Assembly: GCA_051278165.1 (NCBI GenBank)
Contig: JBNMNW010000076.1
Location: 1 to 20,720 of the forward strand
From: GCA-2684655 sp051278165
Lineage (GTDB): Bacteria > Planctomycetota > UBA1135 > UBA2386
Direction: 5' to 3'
Length of the DNA stretch: 20,720 nt
The notes under the pieces were generated by a model. That model did no database searches. It was not told the origin of the DNA and saw only the letters and a program-made list of their open reading frames with translations. Positions within the stretch are counted from its first letter, which is position 1. Each line of letters begins with the position of its first letter. The translations under genes were made by a program, and so were the position numbers. Positions 7,883 to 14,491 of this stretch are shown one piece after another.

Positions 7883-8293
7883 ATGCAGCACGCTTTCCGC
7901 ACGACAGATATGGCTGCCAAAGGCGCACTCATCCTTGGCGTTACCGGATGGCTCAGACCTGCGATGGCGCGTGCAGGAATTGCGGGCGATCAATATTTCA
8001 CATGGCACAATTGAGGTGAATCCAACCCGACAAAGTTCGAGGACCAGAAAGACCACGTCGAGCAGCGGGTCGCGCAGCGTCGGCGGCCAAAGGTTGGCAA
8101 GGAGTCAAAGCAGGTCCACGGTCCGGGCGGTGTCGAGCACGTAGTTGCCGCGGGCATGATGTGTCGACGGATCGCCGCGGTCATTCGCGATACAGCCAAC
8201 TGGATGCTGAACGGCGTTGGTGACGAGCCGTGGCGCACCGGCATGTTGATCAAATGCGACGCGGATCTGATCGCCAAGCTGAGGAATCGCTAG
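7883..8293 (+). pseudogene. Possible gene remnant with in-frame TGA
   Basis: One frame runs from an ATG at 7883 to a TAG at 8291-8293 (137 codons) with a single TGA at 8012-8014. The first part gives 43 residues beginning MQHAFRTTDMAAKGALILGV; the second gives about 92 residues including KFEDQKDHVEQRVAQRRRPK and DTANWMLNGVGDEPWRTGM. The second part alone has a start only at 8156, giving 45 residues. I do not recognise a family. Neither part has a signal peptide or membrane segment. It may be a decayed gene, a short gene starting at 8156, or chance. A selenocysteine reading is not supported by anything visible. Confidence 0.3.
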
Positions 8294-8299
8294 GCCGTA

Positions 8300-8344
8300 T
8301 GACAGAGCCCTGTCACTTGGCCATATCCGAGCGCCATAGCCAAG
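8300..8344. promoter_or_regulatory. Two adjacent inverted repeats upstream of the calcium-loop protein gene
   Basis: TGACAG and CTGTCA (8300-8305, 8310-8315) form a perfect 6-bp stem with a four-base loop AGCC. Immediately after, CTTGGC and GCCAAG (8316-8321, 8339-8344) form a second perfect 6-bp stem around a 17-base loop. They end 59 bases before the ATG at 8404 and start 6 bases after the TAG of the remnant frame. There is no U-run after either, so an operator or leader structure is as likely as a terminator. Confidence 0.4.
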
Positions 8345-8403
8345 CGGTCTAGCGGCCCGTTCGTGCTCTTGTGGAAGCCGACGGACTAGCTATCCTGACA
8401 CGT

Positions 8404-9861
8404 ATGCACCGTGATTACGTGAGCTCGATTCTGCTTCCAAGCCTCTTGGCTGCTGGCTTCCTGGCTGGCACTGCCTCCGCCCAAGCCATACCGCTAATTC
8501 CGTATTCACGCACGATGGACTTGCTCGTCGTCGACGCGACCTACGACGGCGTGTGGCGCTGCATTGACAGCAATCAGGACGGCGATTTGCTCGATGCTGG
8601 CGAAGTCGTGTCGTTCTACAGCGACCAGATTGGCTCCATTGCACTGACCAACCCGAGCTCCATCAGCACCTCCCGCAACGGCACGGTCTACATCGGGGAC
8701 TCGTCGCTGAATTTGATCGTGGCGCTGCAAGATCTGAATGGCGATGGCAACGCCAATGGCGCCGGCGAACACCGCGTGTTCTTCGACGCCAGCAACGCTA
8801 GCGGCATTGTGATGGCATCGCTCGGTGGCCTGTATGTCGACGCGTTGGGACGCGTCTTTGGGGCGGTCGCCAACAGTGGCACCAGCGGCACCGATTTCAT
8901 TTTGATCTTGGAGGATCTCAACAGCGACGGCGATGCCAACGATGCTGGCGAAGCGCGCGACTACCACACCGTGCCCGGTGTCAGCGCCACCGGCGATTCG
9001 ATTCCAACCGAGGTGCTCGCGGCGGCGGACCTCAATCTCTACTACGCCGAAATCGGCGCCACCGGGGTCGTCGCCAAGGGCATCTACAAGCTGAGTGACA
9101 ACAACTTCGACGGCGATTGCAACGATACTGGCGAACGCAGTTTGTTCTGGCCGACGTCGACACTGGGCCCGTATGCGCCGTTCCACTTCGGCATGGCGGT
9201 CGACGCTAACGATCGTTTCTACATCACCGACCACAGTGCCAACGAACAAGTTTGGTCGGCGTTCGATAGCAATGGCAACGGCACGATCGAGCCTCTCGAA
9301 ACGACGCTCTTCTATCAAACCAGCGCATCCACTTGGTGGGACATTGTCATCCGCGAAGACGGCACCGTCATCCTGTGCGAAGACCAGACTCCTGATCGCA
9401 TCACGCAGTTGCGCGATCTGAACAACGACGGCGACGCGATGGATGTGGGCGAAGCCATCGAGATCTACACCGACACGCTGGCCAGCAACCCGAGCCTTCG
9501 GCCACGTGGCGCCGCGCTGATGCGCGCGCCGCTGCTAACGATCAATCCAGGGGCCGTGCCGTTTGGCCAAACGACAAACTTCTTGGCCGAAACCAGCAAG
9601 CCAGTCGAACTCGCGGCCTTGTTCCTATCGTTGGGTCTTGCTGGCCCGGTTTCACTGCCGCCTTATGGCAGCGTCGAAATCGATGCTTTGGCCTTGGTGC
9701 CGCTCGGCTTCGGAGTTTCCGATAGCACTGGCTTCTTCTCGCAGCCATTCACGGTGCCGAACACGGCTGCCGCCATTGGCACCTACGCTGCTCAGGCGAT
9801 CTGCGGTGACGGCTATAGGTTGTTCCTTAGTAACGCAGCACTCCTGACCGTAACTCTGTAG
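8404..9861 (+). CDS. Secreted propeller-like protein with six calcium-loop repeats
   Basis: The 485-residue product has a clear signal peptide (MHRDYVSSILLPSLLAAGFL, cleavage probably after TASAQ at 27). Six EF-hand/dockerin-like loops of the form D-x-N-x-D-G-D-x-x-D-x-G-E start near residues 55, 110, 171, 232, 288 and 338; examples are DSNQDGDLLDAGE, DLNSDGDANDAGE and DLNNDGDAMDVGE. Each is followed by an aromatic-containing strand, and the 50-61-residue spacing suits a six-bladed beta-propeller with a calcium loop in each blade. The last 100 residues form a separate beta-domain (DSTGFFSQPFTVPN, then QAIC) also found in the next gene. It probably acts at the cell surface or periplasm; no enzyme motif is seen. 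The upstream in-frame ATG at 8371 would place 11 polar residues before the signal peptide and is rejected. Confidence 0.85.
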   Translation: MHRDYVSSILLPSLLAAGFLAGTASAQAIPLIPYSRTMDLLVVDATYDGVWRCIDSNQDGDLLDAGEVVSFYSDQIGSIALTNPSSISTSRNGTVYIGDSSLNLIVALQDLNGDGNANGAGEHRVFFDASNASGIVMASLGGLYVDALGRVFGAVANSGTSGTDFILILEDLNSDGDANDAGEARDYHTVPGVSATGDSIPTEVLAAADLNLYYAEIGATGVVAKGIYKLSDNNFDGDCNDTGERSLFWPTSTLGPYAPFHFGMAVDANDRFYITDHSANEQVWSAFDSNGNGTIEPLETTLFYQTSASTWWDIVIREDGTVILCEDQTPDRITQLRDLNNDGDAMDVGEAIEIYTDTLASNPSLRPRGAALMRAPLLTINPGAVPFGQTTNFLAETSKPVELAALFLSLGLAGPVSLPPYGSVEIDALALVPLGFGVSDSTGFFSQPFTVPNTAAAIGTYAAQAICGDGYRLFLSNAALLTVTL

Positions 9862-9943
9862 ATCGCCAGCGAGCTAGTTGGGCCAAAGTGCAGCGGCAGG
9901 TTCTCGCGCGCACCGGCAACTGCTGCCATACTTCGTTAGCTCC

Positions 9944-9964
9944 TATGCATCGCTTCGATGCATA
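9944..9964. promoter_or_regulatory. 21-bp perfect inverted repeat upstream of the kelch gene
   Basis: Arms TATGCATCG (9944-9952) and CGATGCATA (9956-9964) match perfectly around a CTT loop. The site ends 30 bases before the ATG at 9995 and lies 82 bases after the stop of the preceding gene. No U-run follows, so an operator or 5' leader hairpin is more likely than an intrinsic terminator. The AT-rich arms stand out from the GC-rich surroundings. Confidence 0.55.
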
Positions 9965-9994
9965 CCCGTTGTCTGCAACGCACCGCTTACCACC

Positions 9995-11506
9995 ATGCGC
10001 ACTTCGATTCTCGCCCCGACTCTGCTCGCACTCGCCGCTCCGGCACTTGCTCAAACCCTCGATCTCGACAAGATCGGCGGTGCCCTTGGCGGCACCTTGC
10101 AGTGCCCGATCCACGGTCTTCCGAACGAGCCTTACGCGTTGGTGCTTGACCTGATCGAACAGCAAACGACGCTGCCGGCGCTCGGCATCACGCTCGACAT
10201 CACTGACGCCTTCGCGGCGCTGACGTTCACCCTTCCGGGCTTCCTCGGTTCGACCGACGGCAGCGGCAACGCGACCCCGTCCGTGATCGTGCCAAACCTG
10301 CCGGTGCTGCAGAGCCTGACGTTGTCGATGCAGGCGATCGGGGGCTCGGGTCCCTACCGGGTTTCGAATCTGATTCGCGTGACGCCGCAGACGTCGGGCA
10401 CGTTCAAGCCGGCGCTCAACGCGCCAACGCTGCCGATCGCAGGTGGCGGCGTGATTGCGGAAGATGACGGCGCCATGCTGTTTGTTGGCGGCAGTGGTCC
10501 GGCCGCGACGCGCTACCAATCGCGCATCGAAGAATGGGAACTTAGCGGCGCGACGTTCGGCGTTGGCCTGCTGTCGCAAACGACCCCGCTCGCGGATGGG
10601 CGCATCTTGTTCACGGGCGGTCTCAGCCTCGCCGGTGGCCAGCCGACCGACGCCGCAGCGATCTACGATCCGGTCACGCAAACGACCACCACGCTGACCA
10701 TGGCCGCGGCACGCGCCGGCCACGGTGCATCGCAGATGGGCAACGGTTTGGTGTTGATTACCGGCGGTCTGCTCAGCTTCGACCTCGCCAACCCGCTGAC
10801 ATTGTTGACCGGCATTCAGACGTCGACCGAAGTGTTTGACCCGCAAACCAACACCTTCTCGGCTGGCCCCAACCTGCTCGAAGCGCGTGCTCTGCACACG
10901 TCGACGACGTTGACCAACGGCCAGGTTCTGATTGCCGGCGGCATCACGTTGCTGCCAATCGTCAGCGTGCCGACGGTCTCGACGACGGCCTACCTCTTCA
11001 ACCCGGCCAGTGGCAGCTTCGGCTTTCCAACGTTCTTTAGCGGCGCCCGCTTCCTGCACAGTGCAACCGCGCTGAGCAATGGCAAGGTATTGATCGCTGG
11101 CGGCCTCACCGTCGACTTGACCACGTTCCTGACGACACTCGATCCGCTCGACCTCATTATCGGCACGCGCGACGATTGCCTGCTCTACTCAACGGGGTTC
11201 CTCTTCGGCGGCTTCTCGCAAGTTCAAGGCATGCAGGTCGGTCGCGCCGGTGCGGCAATTGCGCCACTGCCAAACGGTGGCGCGCTGATCGCCGGTGGCT
11301 TTGAAGTGTCCATCGACATTGGCAGCGGCGCGTTCGTGTTGGCTGCGACCGAGACGGCCGACGTCTTCTCGCAGAGCCCGAGCGCGATTACGCCGACCGG
11401 CTCGATGGCGGCCCCGCGTTTGTTCCCGGTCACGGCCAACTTGCCTGACGGCACGATCATGGTGGTTGGTGGCGGTCCGCTGAACGCTGAGATCTACCAG
11501 CGCTAG
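9995..11506 (+). CDS. Secreted kelch-repeat beta-propeller protein
   Basis: The 503-residue product has a signal peptide (MRTSILAPTLLALAAPALAQ). Residues 22-150 are a beta-domain resembling the C-terminal domain of the previous protein. From about 150 to the end it is kelch-like: the double-glycine strand recurs near 165, 208, 257, 315, 369, 434 and 492 (as in GRILFTGG, GLVLITGG, GQVLIAGG, GKVLIAGG), with DPQTNTFSAGP-type strands and small-residue-rich turns such as ARALHTSTTL between. This gives six or seven blades. Such proteins usually bind other proteins or glycans; a galactose-oxidase-like catalytic core is not evident. The frame is open to an ATG at 9878, but that start would put 39 residues before the signal peptide. 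Confidence 0.87.
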   Translation: MRTSILAPTLLALAAPALAQTLDLDKIGGALGGTLQCPIHGLPNEPYALVLDLIEQQTTLPALGITLDITDAFAALTFTLPGFLGSTDGSGNATPSVIVPNLPVLQSLTLSMQAIGGSGPYRVSNLIRVTPQTSGTFKPALNAPTLPIAGGGVIAEDDGAMLFVGGSGPAATRYQSRIEEWELSGATFGVGLLSQTTPLADGRILFTGGLSLAGGQPTDAAAIYDPVTQTTTTLTMAAARAGHGASQMGNGLVLITGGLLSFDLANPLTLLTGIQTSTEVFDPQTNTFSAGPNLLEARALHTSTTLTNGQVLIAGGITLLPIVSVPTVSTTAYLFNPASGSFGFPTFFSGARFLHSATALSNGKVLIAGGLTVDLTTFLTTLDPLDLIIGTRDDCLLYSTGFLFGGFSQVQGMQVGRAGAAIAPLPNGGALIAGGFEVSIDIGSGAFVLAATETADVFSQSPSAITPTGSMAAPRLFPVTANLPDGTIMVVGGGPLNAEIYQR

Positions 11507-11568
11507 TCGAAACGCATAATCGACGCGGCCCTGGCACTTTGGCTAGGTAAGGGCGCGCCAGCCCCCGT

Positions 11569-11597
11569 GTAATGCTGAGTCCGGATGACCGCATTAC
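11569..11597. other. Stem-loop in the kelch/LON spacer
   Basis: GTAATGC (11569-11575) and GCATTAC (11591-11597) pair perfectly over 7 bp. Inside the loop GTC and GAC can extend the structure. It lies 62 bases after the kelch stop and 50 before the LON-domain start. There is no U-run, so it is at best a weak terminator or a leader hairpin. Confidence 0.4.
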
Positions 11598-11647
11598 GAA
11601 CATGCGCAGCACGATGAGGTTGCCTCGATGCAGTCTCTGACCTAAAC

Positions 11648-12598
11648 GTGAGCAGCTTGGATTTCGAACTGACAACGATCAAACTGCCCAACGGCCCCGT
11701 GCCGATGTTCCCGCTGCCGGGCGTGTTCTTGTTCCCTCATCAGGTGCTGCCTCTGCACATCTTTGAGGATCGCTACCGCACGATGGTCGCGGACCTGCTT
11801 GATGGGCCCGGCCGCTTGGTCATTGCCGCTCCGGTGCTCGGCGAGTCCGCGTCGCCAGGGCACGTCCCGGCCGTGATTCCGGTGGCTGGGCTGGGCGAGA
11901 TTCTGCGCCACGAAAAGCTCGACGACGGCCGCTACATGATTTGGGTTCTTGGCATCTCCCGGGTGCACATCCAAGAACTCGAATGTGAAACGCCGTATCG
12001 GCAGGTCGAGGTCTTGCCGTTCTTGGAAACGGAGGTGCCAGCGCCCGAAGCCGAGGACTTGACGCGGGAGCTTCGAGACGCAGCGGCCGCACGACTCAAG
12101 GAACCGTTGCCTCTGCCGGACTCGACGCCGCCAGGATTGCTTGCCGACCTGTTGATGCAGACCCTGCAGGCGTCGCGCGATTTGGTTGAGCGGGCATTTG
12201 TTGAGCCCAATGTGCAAGCGCGCGCGCAACTGGCGCTTCGGGAAGCCGAACGCCGCGGCGCGCTCGGGGATGACGATGATCCGAAGGTCACCGTGCAAAT
12301 TGACCGGGAGGAAGGCCCTGCCGGTGCGTTCCATGACCCGAGTTACGACTTCCTCGACGATCTCCCGTCGGTGGATGACGAAGTAGAGGGCGAGGGCGAC
12401 AGCGACAGTTCTCCACAGGATTCTCCACAGGATACTCCACAATCTTCTCCACAATCCCCTCCACAATCCCCTCCACAATCTTTTCCACAAAGGCCTGACA
12501 CTTCAGAAGAAGACGGTGGCAGGCAAGACGATGAGTCATCAAGTGACCCGCTTGATGGACCGCCGGAAGAGTCGCCCGAAGAGCCGCGACCGGAGTAG
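11648..12598 (+). CDS. LON substrate-binding-domain protein with SPQ-repeat tail
   Basis: The 316-residue product begins with the N-terminal (substrate-recognition) domain of Lon protease, seen as PVPMFPLPGVFLFPHQVLPL, HIFEDRYRTM and later VLGISRVHIQELECETPYRQ. There is no AAA+ or protease domain, so it belongs to the stand-alone LON-domain group, whose role is poorly defined and may be adaptor-like. Residues from about 235 on are acidic and low in complexity; 255-282 consist of repeated SPPQ/SPQD units from a 12-bp DNA repeat, and the end is Glu/Asp/Pro-rich. The start is GTG at 11648 with no Shine-Dalgarno sequence. It is 87 bp upstream of the P-loop ATPase gene. Confidence 0.88.
   Translation: MSSLDFELTTIKLPNGPVPMFPLPGVFLFPHQVLPLHIFEDRYRTMVADLLDGPGRLVIAAPVLGESASPGHVPAVIPVAGLGEILRHEKLDDGRYMIWVLGISRVHIQELECETPYRQVEVLPFLETEVPAPEAEDLTRELRDAAAARLKEPLPLPDSTPPGLLADLLMQTLQASRDLVERAFVEPNVQARAQLALREAERRGALGDDDDPKVTVQIDREEGPAGAFHDPSYDFLDDLPSVDDEVEGEGDSDSSPQDSPQDTPQSSPQSPPQSPPQSFPQRPDTSEEDGGRQDDESSSDPLDGPPEESPEEPRPE
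12410..12493 (+). repeat. 12-bp tandem repeat coding for SPQ tail
   Basis: Seven diverged copies of a 12-bp unit (typical copy CCTCCACAATCC) lie in frame at the 3' end of the LON-domain gene. They encode SPQD, TPQS, SPQS and SPPQ-type units. The core CTCCACA is constant in the first six copies and becomes TTCCACA in the last, so divergence is mainly at the codon between prolines. Confidence 0.9.
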
Positions 12599-12685
12599 CT
12601 GCGAGCTGGGGCGCTGGCTTAGAACTGCGCCGAGCTTCCGAAACACGGCGAGGACCGAGCGGGTTCTCGTGGTAGCCTCCAAACG

Positions 12686-13492
12686 ATGTTGCCGCAACGT
12701 CCTCAGAGTGGTTCCGAGCCGCTGCGAATCTATCTCGTTGGTGCCCACGCAACGGGCAAAACGACCCTCGCACGCTGGATCCGCGATCGCTACCAAGTGC
12801 CGATGATCGCCGAAGTCGCCCGCGGTGTGCTTGCCGAGATGGAAGAGCGCCTTGAGACCTTGCGCACCGACATCGACTTGGTGGATCGTTACCAAGCCGC
12901 CGTGTTCACTCGGCAGATTGATGCCGAGAGCGCCGTCAATGGCTCGTTCGTCAGCGACCGCGCGTTCTGCAACCTCGCCTACGCCGCTCATCACTCAGGC
13001 ATCTTAGGTCGCATCTTTCGCGACCCACGACTTGAGCAATACATGTCGTGGGTCAAGCGTGGCCTCGTCTTCTTCCTGCGGCCGCACCAGCAGCTACTAG
13101 TCGATGACGGCGTGCGCGCTGGCGTCGAATGGGAAGAGGTCATCCGCATCGACGGCATGGTCAAGCTGTTGCTCGAGCAGTTTGACGTTCCCTACATCCC
13201 CGTCGCTTCGCTATCGATGCAAGAGCGGGTGCGCCTAGTCGAACGCGTGCTGCAGCTAGCAGGCTTGCCAAGTGCGAATGACGCGCGCTCCGCGAATCCT
13301 GATACTGCGGCCGCGACGACCTTCGCCGACGTCGCCAAAGCTGTGAAGCAGAGCCAGGCGGCGGCTGGACATGCAGCGGGTCATGCAGCTCGCCATCCAG
13401 TCAGTGGCACGATCGCTCCGACCCCAAAGTTTGCCAGCCCAAACGTCACGCAAGACCCTAGTCGGCACGGACCAACTAACGGCTCCCGCTAG
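12686..13492 (+). CDS. NadR-like P-loop ATPase
   Basis: The 268-residue product has a P-loop at residues 19-27 (GAHATGKTT) after a hydrophobic strand (RIYLVG). It continues with an IAEVARGVL segment and NGSFVSDRAFCNLAY, in the style of the AAA_28 group that contains the ribosylnicotinamide-kinase domain of NadR. It is therefore probably a small-molecule kinase or nucleotide-dependent regulator. No nucleotidylyltransferase domain accompanies it, so it is not full NadR. Residues from about 200 on are Ala/His-rich (AAAGHAAGHAARH) and look disordered. It sits upstream of a PNP homologue and purN on the same strand, which fits nucleotide or cofactor metabolism but does not prove it. Confidence 0.75.
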   Translation: MLPQRPQSGSEPLRIYLVGAHATGKTTLARWIRDRYQVPMIAEVARGVLAEMEERLETLRTDIDLVDRYQAAVFTRQIDAESAVNGSFVSDRAFCNLAYAAHHSGILGRIFRDPRLEQYMSWVKRGLVFFLRPHQQLLVDDGVRAGVEWEEVIRIDGMVKLLLEQFDVPYIPVASLSMQERVRLVERVLQLAGLPSANDARSANPDTAAATTFADVAKAVKQSQAAAGHAAGHAARHPVSGTIAPTPKFASPNVTQDPSRHGPTNGSR

Positions 13493-13566
13493 CGTTCCTG
13501 TCTACCTTATACTCGTTAGCCGGCCGCAAGTAGCTCACACCCTGAGCGCAAGCCGTCGCAGCCTGG

Positions 13567-13608
13567 CGCCCGTAACCTAGCACCCGGAACCTAGCACCCG
13601 TAACGTAA
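13567..13608. repeat. 14-bp tandem repeat, three copies, before the PNP-like gene
   Basis: Three 14-bp copies (13567-13580, 13581-13594, 13595-13608; typical CACCCGTAACCTAG) end six bases before the ATG of the PNP-like gene at 13615. They occupy the position where a ribosome binding site would normally lie, and none is visible. Confidence 0.8.
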
Positions 13609-13614
13609 CCGACG

Positions 13615-14439
13615 ATGTCCTCTTCCATCTCGCACAGCCAGCTCGCCCGCCAACTCATCGACATGCTGGAGGAACGCACGGCACTTCGCCCGCGCGTCGC
13701 CATGTTGTTGGGCTCTGGTCACGCTTCGATCACCAACCAACTCAAGGACAAGGTTGTCCTTCCTGGTGAAGACATCCCTGGCCAAGCGTTATCATCGCCG
13801 ATTCTGGTCGGCATCCTCGAAGGCATGCCGGTCGCCGTCGCGGATGCGCCGCTCGCTTCCTACGAAGGCCAGAGCGGTAGCGAACTGGCTCACCCAGTGC
13901 GCGTGCTCAAGGCGCTCGGTTGTGAGTTGCTAATCTTGACCGCGGGCGCGGCCAGCCTGAGCCAGCAGATTGAACGCGGTTCGATCGCGGTCGTCGAAGA
14001 CCACATCAACCTCAGCGGCATCCACCCGCTGGTCGGCCCCAACGATGACCAGCTAGGCCCGCGCTTCCCGGACATGAGCGAGCCCTACCATCGCAAGTGG
14101 CTCGAGCTCAGTCGCAAGGTCGCAATCGATGCCGGTGTGCCATGTTCTCGTGGCGTGTTCGCTGCGATGCCGGGACCGAGCATGCCAACGCGTGCTGAAT
14201 ACCGCTTCCTGCGCACGGCCGGCGCCGACCTGGTCGGTATGTCGCTCGTTCCGGAAGCCATCGCCGGCGTGCATGCTGGCTTCGAAGTTCTCGCGCTCGT
14301 TGGCGTCACGCAGCAAGTGCTCGCTGGACAGTCGTCGCGGGTCTCAATCGAAGAGATGATCGATGCGGCTGACGTCGCCGCGCCGCGCATGGCATCCCTG
14401 CTAGTCGGCCTGATTGCCGCGGCCCGACAGCACCTGTGA
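13615..14439 (+). CDS. Purine nucleoside phosphorylase homologue with altered active site
   Basis: The 274-residue product follows the trimeric PNP/MTAP family along its length: LLGSGHA (31-37), YEGQSGSELAHPVRVLKALG (83-102), EDHINLSG (128-135), PLVGPNDDQLGPRFPDMSE (138-156), PGPSMPTRAEYRFLRTAGAD (186-205), and LVGMSLVPEA (206-215). Judged against human PNP from memory, phosphate- and base-binding residues are replaced: Arg84 by Pro79, His86 by Ala81, Glu201 by Pro191 and Asn243 by Gln233; the PGHAG segment with His64 is missing. Ser33, Tyr88 and Met219 equivalents remain. It may use another substrate or have lost phosphorolysis. It lies 52 bp before purN in the same direction, with a 14-bp repeat on each side. 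Confidence 0.85.
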   Translation: MSSSISHSQLARQLIDMLEERTALRPRVAMLLGSGHASITNQLKDKVVLPGEDIPGQALSSPILVGILEGMPVAVADAPLASYEGQSGSELAHPVRVLKALGCELLILTAGAASLSQQIERGSIAVVEDHINLSGIHPLVGPNDDQLGPRFPDMSEPYHRKWLELSRKVAIDAGVPCSRGVFAAMPGPSMPTRAEYRFLRTAGADLVGMSLVPEAIAGVHAGFEVLALVGVTQQVLAGQSSRVSIEEMIDAADVAAPRMASLLVGLIAAARQHL

Positions 14440-14491
14440 GACTGTAACTGTAGGGCTGTAACCGTGAGGCTGTAACTGTGAGACAACAACT
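14436..14491. repeat. 14-bp tandem repeat joining PNP-like stop and purN start
   Basis: Four copies of a 14-bp unit (typical GTGAGACTGTAACT) run from 14436 to 14491, and GTGAG of a fifth continues at 14492. The first copy contains the TGA of the PNP-like gene (14437-14439) and the fifth supplies the GTG start of purN. The whole spacer is made of repeat. Confidence 0.88.

Larger units (their letters stand above)
7700..8403. other. 704-bp interval with no intact gene
   Basis: This is the longest stretch without an intact gene, between miaB and the calcium-loop protein, which are divergent. It holds a reading frame broken by one in-frame TGA (7883-8293) and two adjacent inverted repeats (8300-8315 and 8316-8344). 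Parts of 7980-8040 look more AT-rich than the flanks. A CATAAT element lies on the minus strand upstream of miaB, but no matching -35 was found. I see no tRNA, transposase or IS ends. Confidence 0.6.

Noticed and set aside
8012..8014. TGA as a selenocysteine codon in the remnant frame
   Set aside because: There is no recognisable family or selenoprotein motif, and no SECIS-like stem was apparent just after it.
8506..9318. 270-codon minus-strand frame opposite the calcium-loop protein
   Set aside because: Its Val/Ala/Ile periodicity mirrors the repeated GAC/GGC codons of the real gene.
9827..11059. 410-codon open frame on the minus strand opposite the kelch gene
   Set aside because: Its translation is Arg/Gln/Gly-rich without any motif, and the plus strand encodes a clear signal peptide and kelch repeats there.
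12409..12490. Cluster of TTCTCCACA/TTTTCCACA words resembling DnaA boxes, as at a replication origin
   Set aside because: They lie in frame inside a 12-bp coding repeat for SPQ units, have no AT-rich unwinding region, and no dnaA, dnaN or gidA gene is near.
11642..12490. Minus-strand frame beginning with a WRGLWRGLWRR repeat
   Set aside because: It is the antisense reading of the SPQ repeat in the LON-domain gene and has no independent support.
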